Assembly: GCA_963724405.1 (NCBI GenBank)
Contig: CAVRUQ010000015.1
Coordinates: 62,001 to 126,000, forward strand
DNA from: CAVQBJ01 sp963724405
Lineage (GTDB): Bacteria; Actinomycetota; Thermoleophilia; Solirubrobacterales; Solirubrobacteraceae
Length of the DNA stretch: 64,000 bases
Reading direction: 5' to 3'
How positions within the stretch are numbered: the stretch's first letter is position 1; each line of letters begins with the position of its first letter. This document shows, one piece after another, positions 26,698-35,435 of this stretch. Made by a program: the position numbers and the translations under genes. The notes beneath the pieces were generated by a model. The model saw only the letters and a list, made by a program, of their open reading frames with translations. It was not told where the DNA came from and ran no database searches.

Positions 26698-27783
26698 CTA
26701 GTCGACCGCGGTCGCGAGTACCGCGGGGACCGGCGCCGGCGCCGAGACTGCGCCCTCGTTCGCGGTACGCACCGTGTTGCGCCCAGCGAACTTGGCGGCG
26801 TACAGAGCGCCGTCGGCTGCGCGCGCGAGGCCATCTGGGTCAAGCGCCGCGCCGTGTGCGCACGCCACCCCGGCGGACAGCGTGACCGCCTGACCGCCGG
26901 GCTCGGCCTTCAGTACCGCGGTGCGCAGGCGCTCCGCGACCTCCGATGCCGCCGGCAAGTCGCAACCCGGGAGCAGCACGACGAACTCGTCTCCCCCGAG
27001 CCGGTAGACGAGCTCGAAGCTCCGCAGCGACATGCGCATCGCGTAGGTCGCTTGCTCGAGCACTCGGTCGCCGACCTCGTGCCCGAGGGTGTCGTTGACC
27101 CGCTTGAAGCCGTCGAGGTCGCACATGATGAGGCTGACGGGCAGTCCAGTCTGCCTGGCCTGACCCTGAAGCTCGCGTAGCCGGTTGTCCAGCGCCGCCC
27201 GGTTGAGCAGACCCGTCAGCGGATCGAGGACGGCATTGCCGCGAGCATCGCGCTCGGAGTGGGCCAGCGCGGTGACGACGGCCGCGATGCCGACGATCAC
27301 GGGAATCCAGGCGGCGATCCGCGCCGGGCTGGCGCCCGGCGGCGGCGACCCAGCCACCAGGCACGCGATTGCCACCCCGACGATCATGACGGTGATCTCG
27401 ATGGCGAGCGGGACGCCGCGCAGACGCGCGGCGCTGATGGTGACGGTGAGCGCGATCAACGGCAGCGCCGGGCTTCCGAGGCCGCCGCTCAGTGCGACGA
27501 CGACGGCCAGCAACGAGAATGACAAGACCCCCCCGAGCAGCATCCACACCTCTGGGCGACTGGCCACCGCCACACGCGCATCGGCCGCGAACTGCGCGGC
27601 GACGATGCAGCACAGGGCGGCGAGGGTGACGAGCAGCACCCGCGCGGAGTAGACGGGAACCGCCAAGCCCACGACGAACAGCTCGGATATGACGATGATC
27701 CCCCACACGGGACGCAGCATCCGCCCGGCGTCGACCTGGCGCAGCCGCTCGATCTCGGGGTCGAAGTCGGGCTGCGTGCTCAT
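26698..27783 (-). CDS. Membrane GGDEF diguanylate cyclase
   Basis: A 361-residue protein with about six transmembrane helices (roughly 25-190; for example VWGIIVISELFVVGLAVPVY and WIPVIVGIAAVVTALAH) and a C-terminal GGDEF domain. The domain has LDPLTGLLNRAALDNRLREL, CDLDGFKRVNDTLGHEVGD and the intact active site YRLGGDEFVVLLPG, so it should make cyclic di-GMP. No clear inhibitory RxxD site is seen. ATG 27783 is the first good start. The gene ends directly against an SDR remnant. Confidence 0.9.
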   Translation of the reverse strand: MSTQPDFDPEIERLRQVDAGRMLRPVWGIIVISELFVVGLAVPVYSARVLLVTLAALCCIVAAQFAADARVAVASRPEVWMLLGGVLSFSLLAVVVALSGGLGSPALPLIALTVTISAARLRGVPLAIEITVMIVGVAIACLVAGSPPPGASPARIAAWIPVIVGIAAVVTALAHSERDARGNAVLDPLTGLLNRAALDNRLRELQGQARQTGLPVSLIMCDLDGFKRVNDTLGHEVGDRVLEQATYAMRMSLRSFELVYRLGGDEFVVLLPGCDLPAASEVAERLRTAVLKAEPGGQAVTLSAGVACAHGAALDPDGLARAADGALYAAKFAGRNTVRTANEGAVSAPAPVPAVLATAVD

Positions 27784-27893
27784 CGTGAGACGTGTCGGGG
27801 GCGATCGCGCCGGGCGCGACCCGACAAGCGCAAACCCGACGAATATCCGGAGGAGCGATGATGCGCGTTGATCACGCTCGAGCCGGCGTCCGC

Positions 27894-28580
27894 TCACGCC
27901 GCCCGAGCCGCGGTGCGGCCGATCTGGCGCGCGTCGGCCGTGGCTGTCTCGTGCAGGCGCTCGCGTTCCTCGGGCGGCCAGCGGGTGGTCGGCTCGACCA
28001 CGAACGTGCGATCGAGCTCGTAGCCGAGCAGCTCGAACACGTATTCGAGATACGGCTGCTGGTAGTCGGTCATCTCCGGATGCCGACCGTCGTAGGCGCT
28101 GCTGCGGGTGAGCAGCAGCTGCATGCGCGAACCCACTCCGAGGACGCCGACGTGCCGTCCGCGCTCGTCGAGCGTGAACGACAGCAGCGGTTGGCAGATC
28201 ACGTCGAGCCAGTGCTTCAGCGCGTACGGGACGTTCCAGTTCCACATCGGCGAGGAGACGACGAGGCGGTTGAACGTCTTGACGCGCTCGATCTCGGCCT
28301 CCACGCGAGACCACCCCTGAGCCTGTGCCACGGTTCGCTGCTCGCCGAGTATCGGCGCGAACTTGGCCAGCGCCTCGTCGCGTCCGAACGCTGGGAGCTC
28401 GTCCTCCCACACCGCGAGCCGCTCGATGTCGACGGGCCGCGTGTCGCGCAGGCCGTCGAGATAGGCGGCGGCGCACGCCGTCGACAGCGAGCGATCGCCC
28501 TTCGGGCTCGCCTCGACCCAAAGTACCCGCTCAAGGCCAACCCGAGCACCGTCGATCGCAGCCGGTTCCATCGGCGCCAT
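27894..28580 (-). CDS. Flavodoxin-fold NAD(P)H reductase (AzoR-like)
   Basis: A 228-residue FMN-dependent reductase of the AzoR/NQO-like fold. VLWVEASPKGDRSLSTACAA holds the phosphate loop, RLVVSSPMWNWNVPYALKHW is the FMN-contact PxWNxxxPxxLKxW motif, and VLGVGSRMQLLLTRSSAYDG is the second loop. Its start lies 3 bases from a weak copy of the CCATAC/GTATGG palindrome, so it is probably the leftmost member of the catabolic regulon. Such reductases often handle quinones made from aromatic substrates. ATG 28580 is taken as the start. Confidence 0.87.
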   Translation of the reverse strand: MAPMEPAAIDGARVGLERVLWVEASPKGDRSLSTACAAAYLDGLRDTRPVDIERLAVWEDELPAFGRDEALAKFAPILGEQRTVAQAQGWSRVEAEIERVKTFNRLVVSSPMWNWNVPYALKHWLDVICQPLLSFTLDERGRHVGVLGVGSRMQLLLTRSSAYDGRHPEMTDYQQPYLEYVFELLGYELDRTFVVEPTTRWPPEERERLHETATADARQIGRTAARAA

Positions 28581-28583
28581 GGG

Positions 28584-28601
28584 CCGTACTTTACGGTATG
28601 T
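28584..28601. promoter_or_regulatory. Regulon palindrome, weak copy
   Basis: CCGTAC, six bases, GTATGT. It differs from the CCATAC-N6-GTATGG consensus at one position in each arm, but has the same spacing and sits immediately upstream of the AzoR-like gene. Confidence 0.5.
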
Positions 28602-28711
28602 TTCGCCGGGGTGTCGTGCTGCCGGGAATCGCAGTTGATGTACCCGCACGCCCACCGCACCGGCACAGCGAGCGACAGCAACGCGGCGGCGGCGCGGCTC
28701 CACACCTGACT

Positions 28712-28729
28712 CCATACCCGGTAGTATGG
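28712..28729. promoter_or_regulatory. Regulon palindrome (CCATAC-N6-GTATGG)
   Basis: CCATAC (28712-28717) and GTATGG (28724-28729) form perfect 6-bp arms. The hydrolase ATG follows 5 bases later, so the transcript is probably leaderless or nearly so. Confidence 0.8.
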
Positions 28730-28734
28730 CGGCA

Positions 28735-29913
28735 ATGACCGAGACGCTGACCCGCCACGAGACCGCTCACGAGGTCTACGGGATCGTGTTCTCCGAGGCA
28801 TCGGAGTTCAAGGACACGTATGGCGGGATGAGCGGGCTGGTGTTCCTCGAGTCCCATCGCATCATCCCGCGCGACGTCGAGAGCAACACGGTCGTGGTCT
28901 TCATGCATCCGATCGGGGGCGGCGCGTTCCTCCCGTTCGTTCAGACACTCGCCCGGGCCGGCATGCATGTGATCTACTGCAACAGCCGTTACCGGGGCAA
29001 CGACTCGGCGCTCATCATGGAGAAGGTCGTCGTCGATCTCGGCGAGGCGATCGCCGACGCCAAGCGGCGCTTCGGCTACGAGCGAGTCGTGCTCGCCGGT
29101 TGGTCGGGCGGCGGATCGCTGTCGCTCTTCTATCAGCAGCAGGCGCGTCGCCCGACGGTCGCCGCAACGCCGGCCGGTGATCCGCCGGATCTGACGGCGC
29201 TCGACCTGCAGGCGGCCGACGCGATGCTGCTCGTGGCCGCCCATCCGAGCCGCCACCGGGTGCTGGTGGATTCCCTGGACCCGTCGATCACCGACGAGGC
29301 GCGCCCGGATGATCGCGACGTCACGCTCGACCTCTACGACCCCAACGGGCCGCAGCCGCCGTACGACGCCGCCTTCATCAAGCGCTTCCGGGCCGCGCAG
29401 CGGGCCCGCAACCGTCGTATTACCGGCTGGGTCCTGCAGCAGCTGGCGGCGCTTGACGCCGCGGGCCGTCCGCACGACGAGCGCGGGTTCGTCGTGCGTG
29501 GCACCATGGCCGACCCACGCTGGCTCGATCCGACGATCGACCCCAACCAGCGCACGCCCGGTGTCTCGTTCCTCGGCGACCCGCAGGTGGTCAACGACGG
29601 CCCCGTCGGGCTCGCGCGGTTCTGCACGCTGCGCAGCTGGCTGTCGCAATGGAGCATCGACGACTCGCGCGCCGACGGCATCGTCGCCGCGCGCGACGTC
29701 GGCGTGCCGACGCTGGTGATCTGCAACGGCGCCGATGAGATCTGCACTCCGGGCTACGCACGCGAGTTGTTCGACGCGGTCGGTCACGACGACCGGACGT
29801 TCGTCCAGATCGACGGAGCCAATCACTACTATCTGGGCCGCGACCAGGTCGAGAAGGTTCGCGCGTCGGCCGCCGGCTGCGTGGGCTGGCTCGCGGAGCG
29901 GGGGCTGGGCTAG
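28735..29913 (+). CDS. Alpha/beta hydrolase
   Basis: A cytoplasmic alpha/beta hydrolase of about 392 residues. VVFMHPIGGGAFLPFVQTLA carries the oxyanion HPIGGG, RVVLAGWSGGGSLSLFYQQQ is the nucleophile elbow (G-W-S-G-G), an acid is likely in VICNGADEICTPG, and the His is in IDGANHYYLGRDQ. The fold is secure and the substrate unknown; ester or lactone cleavage in the catabolic pathway is a fair guess. ATG 28735 is preferred because the in-frame ATG at 28726 lies inside the palindrome. The P450 gene follows after 35 bases on the same strand. Confidence 0.82.
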   Translation: MTETLTRHETAHEVYGIVFSEASEFKDTYGGMSGLVFLESHRIIPRDVESNTVVVFMHPIGGGAFLPFVQTLARAGMHVIYCNSRYRGNDSALIMEKVVVDLGEAIADAKRRFGYERVVLAGWSGGGSLSLFYQQQARRPTVAATPAGDPPDLTALDLQAADAMLLVAAHPSRHRVLVDSLDPSITDEARPDDRDVTLDLYDPNGPQPPYDAAFIKRFRAAQRARNRRITGWVLQQLAALDAAGRPHDERGFVVRGTMADPRWLDPTIDPNQRTPGVSFLGDPQVVNDGPVGLARFCTLRSWLSQWSIDDSRADGIVAARDVGVPTLVICNGADEICTPGYARELFDAVGHDDRTFVQIDGANHYYLGRDQVEKVRASAAGCVGWLAERGLG

Positions 29914-29948
29914 ATCGTGCTCGACAGGCGGCCGAGAGGAGCGATGCG

Positions 29949-31391
29949 GTGACGCTGCAGGGCCCGCCCCGTCCGTCGTCCAATCCGTTGGCGCCGATGC
30001 TCCGCGACATCCGCAGCGCTCGTCGCAGCGCGGTGCCATTCCCGCCGGGGTCGACGTCATCCGATCCGCGCCGCGCCCGACGCATGATGCGCGATCCGCT
30101 CGGCCTGCTGCTGGCCGGCTACATGCGGTACGGACCGGTCTACACGCTGCGGCTGCTCGCGAGTGACGTCGTCGTGCTGCTCGGCCCCGAGGCCAACCAC
30201 CATCTGCTGGTATCCAACGCGAAGAACTTCAGCTGGCGCGATGGCGCGATGGGGAACCTGATCCCCCTGCTCGGTGACGGGCTGCTGACGATCGACGGCG
30301 ACTTTCACCGCCGCTCGCGCCGGATCATGCTCCCCGTCTTCCATCGCGAGCGGGTCCTCGCGTCGTTCGGCGTGATCGACGACGAGACGAGCGTCGCACT
30401 CGAGCGGTGGCATCCCGGGGAGCGGATCGACATCTACCACTGGACCCGCCGCCTGGCACTGCGCATCGCGATGAGGGCGCTGTTCGGCCTTGACCCCGAC
30501 GCTCCCGCGGTTCAGCAGGCCGATCTGGCGACGCTCTTCGAGGAGGGCCTGAGCTTCTACTCCTACGACGTGCCGGTGCAGATGCTGCGCGGGCCGCGAA
30601 CGCCGTGGTCCCGAATGCAGCGTGCCAAACGACGCCTCGACGAGGTGATCTTCGCCGAGATCGCCCGCCGTCGAAGCGGTGGCGAGCGCGGCGACGACCT
30701 CATGAGCCTGCTGCTGGATGCCTCCGACGAGGAGGGGGAGCAGCTGAGCGACCGCCACGTCCGCGACGAGGTCATGACGCTCCTGTTCGCGGGTCATGAC
30801 ACGACCACGTCGACGATCTCGTTTCTGTTTCACGAGCTCGCCCGGCAACCGGAATGGGCGCAGCGTCTGCGCGAGGAGCAGCGCGAGGCGTTCGGCGGGC
30901 GGCCGCCGGCGGCCGCCGAGCTGATGGGCGACTCGCTGCCGCTCCTGGAGCAGGTGCTTGACGAGACCTTGCGCCGCTACCCGCCGGCCTGGGTGGGCCC
31001 ACGTCGATCGATCGAACCATTCGAGGTCGCCGGCGTGCGCGTCCCCGGCGGAGCGCCGGTCCTGTACTCCTCCTGGGCCAGCCATCACCTGCCCGACGTG
31101 TGGGAAGAGCCGTTCGCGTTCCGTCCCGAGCGGTTCGCGCCCGAGCGCAAGGGCCAGCTCGCGTTGGGCCAGTACGTGCCGTTCGGCGCCGGATCACGCC
31201 AGTGCATCGGGATGCGCTTCGGGCAGCTCGAGATCCGCGCCATCGTCTCGGCGATCCTCTCGCGGTTCGACCTCGAGCAGCCCGCCGACTATCAGCTGCA
31301 CATTCGTCAACAGCCGACGATCGGCCCCGCGGAGGGCATGCCGATGCACGTGCGCCGCGCACCCGTCGGTCTCGTGCCGACAACCGTCTGA
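29949..31391 (+). CDS. Cytochrome P450
   Basis: A 480-residue cytochrome P450, an oxygen-activating heme monooxygenase. The I-helix is MTLLFAGHDTTTSTISF (AGxDT intact), the K-helix is LDETLRRYPP (ExxR), and the heme loop is FGAGSRQCIGMRFGQLE with the axial Cys. The N-terminus PFPPGSTSSDPRRARRMM is soluble-type with no membrane anchor. The length and the AGHDTTT/SRQCIG pattern resemble CYP families that hydroxylate fatty acids or terpenoids. No ferredoxin or ferredoxin reductase gene is in the window. The GTG at 29949 starts it; it is probably co-transcribed with the hydrolase from the palindrome promoter. Confidence 0.95.
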   Translation: MTLQGPPRPSSNPLAPMLRDIRSARRSAVPFPPGSTSSDPRRARRMMRDPLGLLLAGYMRYGPVYTLRLLASDVVVLLGPEANHHLLVSNAKNFSWRDGAMGNLIPLLGDGLLTIDGDFHRRSRRIMLPVFHRERVLASFGVIDDETSVALERWHPGERIDIYHWTRRLALRIAMRALFGLDPDAPAVQQADLATLFEEGLSFYSYDVPVQMLRGPRTPWSRMQRAKRRLDEVIFAEIARRRSGGERGDDLMSLLLDASDEEGEQLSDRHVRDEVMTLLFAGHDTTTSTISFLFHELARQPEWAQRLREEQREAFGGRPPAAAELMGDSLPLLEQVLDETLRRYPPAWVGPRRSIEPFEVAGVRVPGGAPVLYSSWASHHLPDVWEEPFAFRPERFAPERKGQLALGQYVPFGAGSRQCIGMRFGQLEIRAIVSAILSRFDLEQPADYQLHIRQQPTIGPAEGMPMHVRRAPVGLVPTTV

Positions 31392-31410
31392 CGCGACCGC
31401 TCTCGCGGCG

Positions 31411-33039
31411 TCAGGAGAGATCGACCGCCAGCCCGGCGAGTGCCCGCTTGAGCACCTTCCCGGTCGGATTGCGCGGGAGCTGCTCGACGAACACGACATC
31501 GCGCGGAACCTTGTATCGCGCGAGGTTCTCCCGCACGTGGGCGCGCACCTCGTCGGCGTCGATCGTCGCGCCGGGCCGTGGCACCACGAACACGCACAGG
31601 CGTTGCCCGAAGCGCTCGTCGTCCACTCCGATCGCGGCCGCCTCGGCGATCGCCGGATGGCCGGCGAGCAGGTTCTCGATCTCGTCCGGGAACACGTTCT
31701 CGCCACCGGAGACGATCATCGCGTCGTCTCGACCGTCGATGTACAGCCAGCCGTGATGGTCGAGGTGGCCAACGTCGCCGGAAGACATCAGCCCGTCCAC
31801 CTCTGACTTCGCCGCGCCGTCGGTGTAGCCGGAGAACGGGATCGCGTTGCCCACCACGATCCGGCCCGTGCTGCCCGCGGGCACCGGACGGCCCGCGTCG
31901 TCGACGATCCGCACGCGCGAGCCAAGGACCGGTGGCCCGACCGTGTCGGGCGCCACCCTGAGGTGATCGGGCGTCGCGATCGTGGCAATGGCGACCTCCG
32001 TGGATCCGTAGAGGTTGTACACGACATCGCCGAGCCGCGCCGCGGCCCGCCGCTCCAGGCTTGCACCGAGCTGAGAGCCGGCGACAAAGACGACGCGCAG
32101 GCCGGGGAGCGTTGCGCCACGATCGTCCAGCTCGTCGAGCAACCGGCGCAGTACCGAGGGCACGACGATCACCGCTGATGCGCGGTGCTGAGCGAGCGCG
32201 TCGAGCGTCGTCGAGGCCTCGAACCGTCGCTGGAGGACCACCGTGGATCCCAACCCCAGCCCGAGCATCGCATGGGTGAACCCGAGCGAATGAAACAACG
32301 GCGGCACGATGACGGTCGTCTCACGAGCCCGGAACGGGACGCGCTCCAGGACAGCTCCGACGGGCGTGAGCGTCCGCGACGGCGCTCGGTTCGCGCCCTT
32401 CGGGGCGCCCGTGGTGCCGCTCGTCAAGATCACGAAGGACGAGGGCGAAGCGGGCCGCGGCGGCGGCGCCGGCGAGCCGCCGGCGATCAACGCGTCGATC
32501 GTGTCAACGGCCGTTGGGTCCTCGGCCCAGGCTCGCGACCGACCGAGCGGGCAGTCGATGCCCGCCACGATGCCGTCGAACTCCTCGTCATGCACGAGTC
32601 CCCGGACGCCTTCCCGCGCGCAGGTTTCGCGCAGCTGCGGAGCCGCGAAGTCGGTATTGAGCAGCACCGCCCGAACGCCAAGTTTCGCGCACGCGAAGAA
32701 GGCGTCGTAGAACCCCCTGTGGTTGCGCACGAGAATCCCGATTCGGGCGCCGGAGGCCACGCCGCGCTCGCGCCAGGCGTTGGCCAGCCGGGTCGAGCGC
32801 TCGTCCAGGTCGGCGAACGAGAGCGACCCACGGTCGTCGATCAGTGCGGTTCGCGGACCGTGACGCATCCGCGCTCCGACCACCGCCCCGCCAAGCGCGC
32901 CATATTTGCGCTGCGCGCGAAGGAGCTCGGCGGTGTCAGCGGGCGATTGCCGCTCAAGGAACCCTGACCTGCGACAGGCCCTGATGGCCCGCAGCTCGTC
33001 GCGGACTCGCGCCACGACGATCGACGGTCGGCGGCTCAT
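31411..33039 (-). CDS. Acyl-CoA synthetase (AMP-binding)
   Basis: A 542-residue ATP-dependent acid:CoA ligase of the ANL family. FVILTSGTTGAPKGANRAPS is the phosphate-binding P-loop (A3), VYNLYGSTEVAIAT is the A5 motif, LMSSGDVGHLDHHGWLYIDG is A7, GRDDAMIVSGGENVFPDEIE is A8, and NPTGKVLKRAL near the end holds the catalytic Lys (A10). It would activate a free acid to its CoA thioester, supplying the CoA-dependent steps encoded next door. ATG 33039 gives MSRRPSIVVARV. A GTG at 33069 is possible. The gene diverges from the lyase gene across a palindrome. Confidence 0.93.
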   Translation of the reverse strand: MSRRPSIVVARVRDELRAIRACRRSGFLERQSPADTAELLRAQRKYGALGGAVVGARMRHGPRTALIDDRGSLSFADLDERSTRLANAWRERGVASGARIGILVRNHRGFYDAFFACAKLGVRAVLLNTDFAAPQLRETCAREGVRGLVHDEEFDGIVAGIDCPLGRSRAWAEDPTAVDTIDALIAGGSPAPPPRPASPSSFVILTSGTTGAPKGANRAPSRTLTPVGAVLERVPFRARETTVIVPPLFHSLGFTHAMLGLGLGSTVVLQRRFEASTTLDALAQHRASAVIVVPSVLRRLLDELDDRGATLPGLRVVFVAGSQLGASLERRAAARLGDVVYNLYGSTEVAIATIATPDHLRVAPDTVGPPVLGSRVRIVDDAGRPVPAGSTGRIVVGNAIPFSGYTDGAAKSEVDGLMSSGDVGHLDHHGWLYIDGRDDAMIVSGGENVFPDEIENLLAGHPAIAEAAAIGVDDERFGQRLCVFVVPRPGATIDADEVRAHVRENLARYKVPRDVVFVEQLPRNPTGKVLKRALAGLAVDLS

Positions 33040-33208
33040 CGCGGCCCCCGTGGGTCGGCGGGGCCGCACTGGGCTTGGTGGGTGTCACGCACGGATGTCC
33101 TCCTCGCGGATCGCGGCGGTTGCAACGGAGCGGCAAGGCGGCGACGGGGCGTCAAGCGGGCGAGGCGGCTCGACCCTGGTCGACGACCCGGTGGGCCGTC
33201 CGGCTCTG

Positions 33209-33226
33209 CCATACTCTGTAGTATGG
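33209..33226. promoter_or_regulatory. Regulon palindrome (CCATAC-N6-GTATGG)
   Basis: CCATAC (33209-33214), spacer TCTGTA, GTATGG (33221-33226). It lies 19 bases before the lyase GTG and 169 bases from the divergent acyl-CoA synthetase start. Confidence 0.85.
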
Positions 33227-33245
33227 TCGAGTCCGCGCCGACGCC

Positions 33246-34154
33246 GTGACCGAGCGGGTGACGCTCTGCGACGTCGGGCCACGCGACGGGTTGCAGAACG
33301 AGCAAGTCGCGTTGGCAGCGCCGGTGCGCGCGGAGCTCGTCGCACGCCTGCTGGACACCGGTACGCCGCTCGTCGAGGCCGGAAGCACCGTTCGCGCCGA
33401 CCGCGTGCCGCAGATGGCGAACGTCGAGGAGGTCGTCGGCGCCGCGGTCGACGGCGGAGTCGACCCCGGCAGGCTCGCGCTGCTGGTGCTCAACGCGCAG
33501 GGTCTGCGACGTGCGCTCGGCACAGCGGCGCAGGAGATTCATGCGGCGTACCCGGTCACCGACGAGTTCGCGCGACGCAACCAGGGCGCGGACGCCGGCA
33601 CTGCGGCCTCGGTCGCCCACGAAGTCGTCGCCGAGGCCCTGACGGCCGGACGCCGCGCCTCGGTCACACTCGCCGCCGCGCTCGGCTGTCCGTTCGAGGG
33701 CGAGGTCGACCCCGGACGCGTGGCCGAGCATGCGGCCGCGGCCGCGCGTGCCGGCTGCGAGGTCGTCATCCTCGCCGACACCATCGGCTCGGCGACGCCG
33801 CGCGCGGTCCGGCGGCTGCTGGCCGCGGTGCGAGAGGCCACCGATGTCCGCTTGGGACTCCATCTGCACAACACCCGAAATGCCGGCTACGCGAATGCCC
33901 TGGCGGGGCTCGAGGCCGGCGTGGACTGGTTTGACGCCAGCGTCGGCGGATTCGGCGGCTGCCCGTTCGCCCCGCGGGCCGTCGGCAATGTCGCCACCGA
34001 GGATCTCGCCTGGATACTCGAGCGCGAGGGGGTGGCGCACGGCGTCGACCTCGACGCGCTCGGACGCGTCAGCGAGTGGCTCGGCGGGCAGCTCGGGCGC
34101 CCGGCGCCCGGTCTGCTGCATCGAGCGGGCCGATTCCCGCCCGCGGAGCGCTGA
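33246..34154 (+). CDS. HMG-CoA lyase-type enzyme
   Basis: A 302-residue TIM-barrel lyase of the HMGL-like family, which cleaves 3-hydroxy-3-methylglutaryl-CoA or a related 3-hydroxyacyl-CoA into acetyl-CoA and a keto acid. CDVGPRDGLQNEQ (8-20) has the conserved R-D-G-L-Q-N-E with catalytic Arg and metal-binding Asp. LGLHLHNTRNAGYANALAG carries the HxHN metal site. GGCPFAPRAVGNVATEDL holds the lyase cysteine signature. This last motif separates true HMG-CoA lyases from isopropylmalate synthases. It follows the palindrome with a GTG start. The neighbouring CoA-transferase suggests release of branched hydroxy-acids during ring or side-chain breakdown. Confidence 0.92.
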   Translation: MTERVTLCDVGPRDGLQNEQVALAAPVRAELVARLLDTGTPLVEAGSTVRADRVPQMANVEEVVGAAVDGGVDPGRLALLVLNAQGLRRALGTAAQEIHAAYPVTDEFARRNQGADAGTAASVAHEVVAEALTAGRRASVTLAAALGCPFEGEVDPGRVAEHAAAAARAGCEVVILADTIGSATPRAVRRLLAAVREATDVRLGLHLHNTRNAGYANALAGLEAGVDWFDASVGGFGGCPFAPRAVGNVATEDLAWILEREGVAHGVDLDALGRVSEWLGGQLGRPAPGLLHRAGRFPPAER

Positions 34155-34162
34155 CACCCGCA

Positions 34163-35404
34163 TCAGCTCCGGGATGCGCCGTGCTCGAGCGGCGCGAGCA
34201 CCGCATCGCGCGCGGCCATCGCGGCCAGACGCCCGGCGTCGACCCCGAGCTCGCGCAACACCTCGGCGGTGTCGGCACCGACGGTCCATCGCGCGGCCTG
34301 CCGCACGCTGCCGGGAGTTCCGTCCAGGCGGGGTACCACGCCGGGCATCGGGAGCTCGCCGTGTACCTCGTCGTCCACGTCGATCACCAGCTGGCGTTCG
34401 CGGAAGTGAGGATCCGCGACGATGTCCGCTGCCGTGTTCACCGGCGCACAGACGACCCCGGCGTCGGCGAGCAGCTGGTCGAGCTCGTCCGCGGTACGGG
34501 TCGCCGCCCACGTCCCGATCATCTCGTCGAGCTCGTCCTGGCGCTCGCCGCGCGCGGCGTGCGTCGCGAAGCGAGGATCGTCGGCGAGCTCCGGGCGCCC
34601 CATCGCCGCGGCCAGGCGCCGCCACAACGAATCGTGGTTGGCCGCGATCACGACCCAGCGATCGTCCGCGGAGCGGTACACGTTCGACGGCGCGATCCTC
34701 GGCAGTCGCGAGCCGCTGGGCTCGCGCACCACGCCGGCTTTCGCGTAGTCGGACACGAGCGATTCGGTCATCGCGAAGCACGCGTCGAGGATCGCGGCGT
34801 CGACGACCTGCCCGCCGGCGCCACCCACCTCCCGTGCATAGAGGGCCAGGAGGATGCCCTGGAACGCCGACCACGCGGCCAGCGAGTCGCCGAGTGAGAT
34901 CCCCGAGCGCGGCGGGGGGTCTCCCGGGTATCCGTTGATGTAGCGCAGGCCCGACATCGCCTCGCCGCCCGACGCGAACCCGGGCCGGTCGCGATAGCGC
35001 GACCGCTGCCCGAATCCGCTGATCCGCGCGTATACGCAGCGCGGATTCTGCGCGTGAACGTCGTCGGGCCCAAGGCCCCACCGCTCCATCGTCCCGGGTC
35101 GGAAGTTCTCGACGACCACGTCGGCCCGGGCACACAGCTCGGCCGCGATCACCGCGGCCTCGCGATCGCGCAGGTCCAGCGCCACCGAGCGCTTGTTGCG
35201 GCCGAGCACCGACCACCACAGGGTGTGCCCGGCGTGGCGGGCGCTCCCCCAGTTGCGCATCTGATCACCCGCCGGCGATTCGACCTTGACGACGTCCGCC
35301 CCGAAGTCGCCAAGCAGCGTCCCGACGAGTGGGCCGGCGATCAGCTGCCCGAACTCCACGGCACGGATCCCGGTCAGCGGTGCATCGGCAGCGGGCGACG
35401 TCAC
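34163..35404 (-). CDS. Family III CoA-transferase (CaiB/BaiF)
   Basis: A CoA-transferase of about 413 residues that moves CoA between acids. LTGIRAVEFGQLIAGPLVGT opens it, LLGDFGADVVKVESPAGDQM contains the glycine-rich ADVVKVE motif, and NKRSVALDLRD and VVENFRPGTMERWGLG are family hallmarks. The catalytic Asp is in GGISLGDSLAAWSA-like sequence (here SGISLGDSLAAW). GTG 35404 gives the typical start VTSPAADAPL. An in-frame ATG at 35416 falls inside the palindrome. It ends 8 bases from the convergent lyase gene. It probably works with the lyase in the same pathway. Confidence 0.92.
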   Translation of the reverse strand: MTSPAADAPLTGIRAVEFGQLIAGPLVGTLLGDFGADVVKVESPAGDQMRNWGSARHAGHTLWWSVLGRNKRSVALDLRDREAAVIAAELCARADVVVENFRPGTMERWGLGPDDVHAQNPRCVYARISGFGQRSRYRDRPGFASGGEAMSGLRYINGYPGDPPPRSGISLGDSLAAWSAFQGILLALYAREVGGAGGQVVDAAILDACFAMTESLVSDYAKAGVVREPSGSRLPRIAPSNVYRSADDRWVVIAANHDSLWRRLAAAMGRPELADDPRFATHAARGERQDELDEMIGTWAATRTADELDQLLADAGVVCAPVNTAADIVADPHFRERQLVIDVDDEVHGELPMPGVVPRLDGTPGSVRQAARWTVGADTAEVLRELGVDAGRLAAMAARDAVLAPLEHGASRS

Positions 35405-35409
35405 GACCG

Positions 35410-35428
35410 GTACCATACCGTATGGTAC
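35410..35428. promoter_or_regulatory. Regulon palindrome, one-base spacer form
   Basis: GTACCATAC (35410-35418) and GTATGGTAC (35420-35428) form perfect 9-bp arms around a single C. It sits between the divergent CoA-transferase and SDR starts, 7 bases before the SDR ATG. Confidence 0.85.
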
Positions 35429-35435
35429 GGGACAG

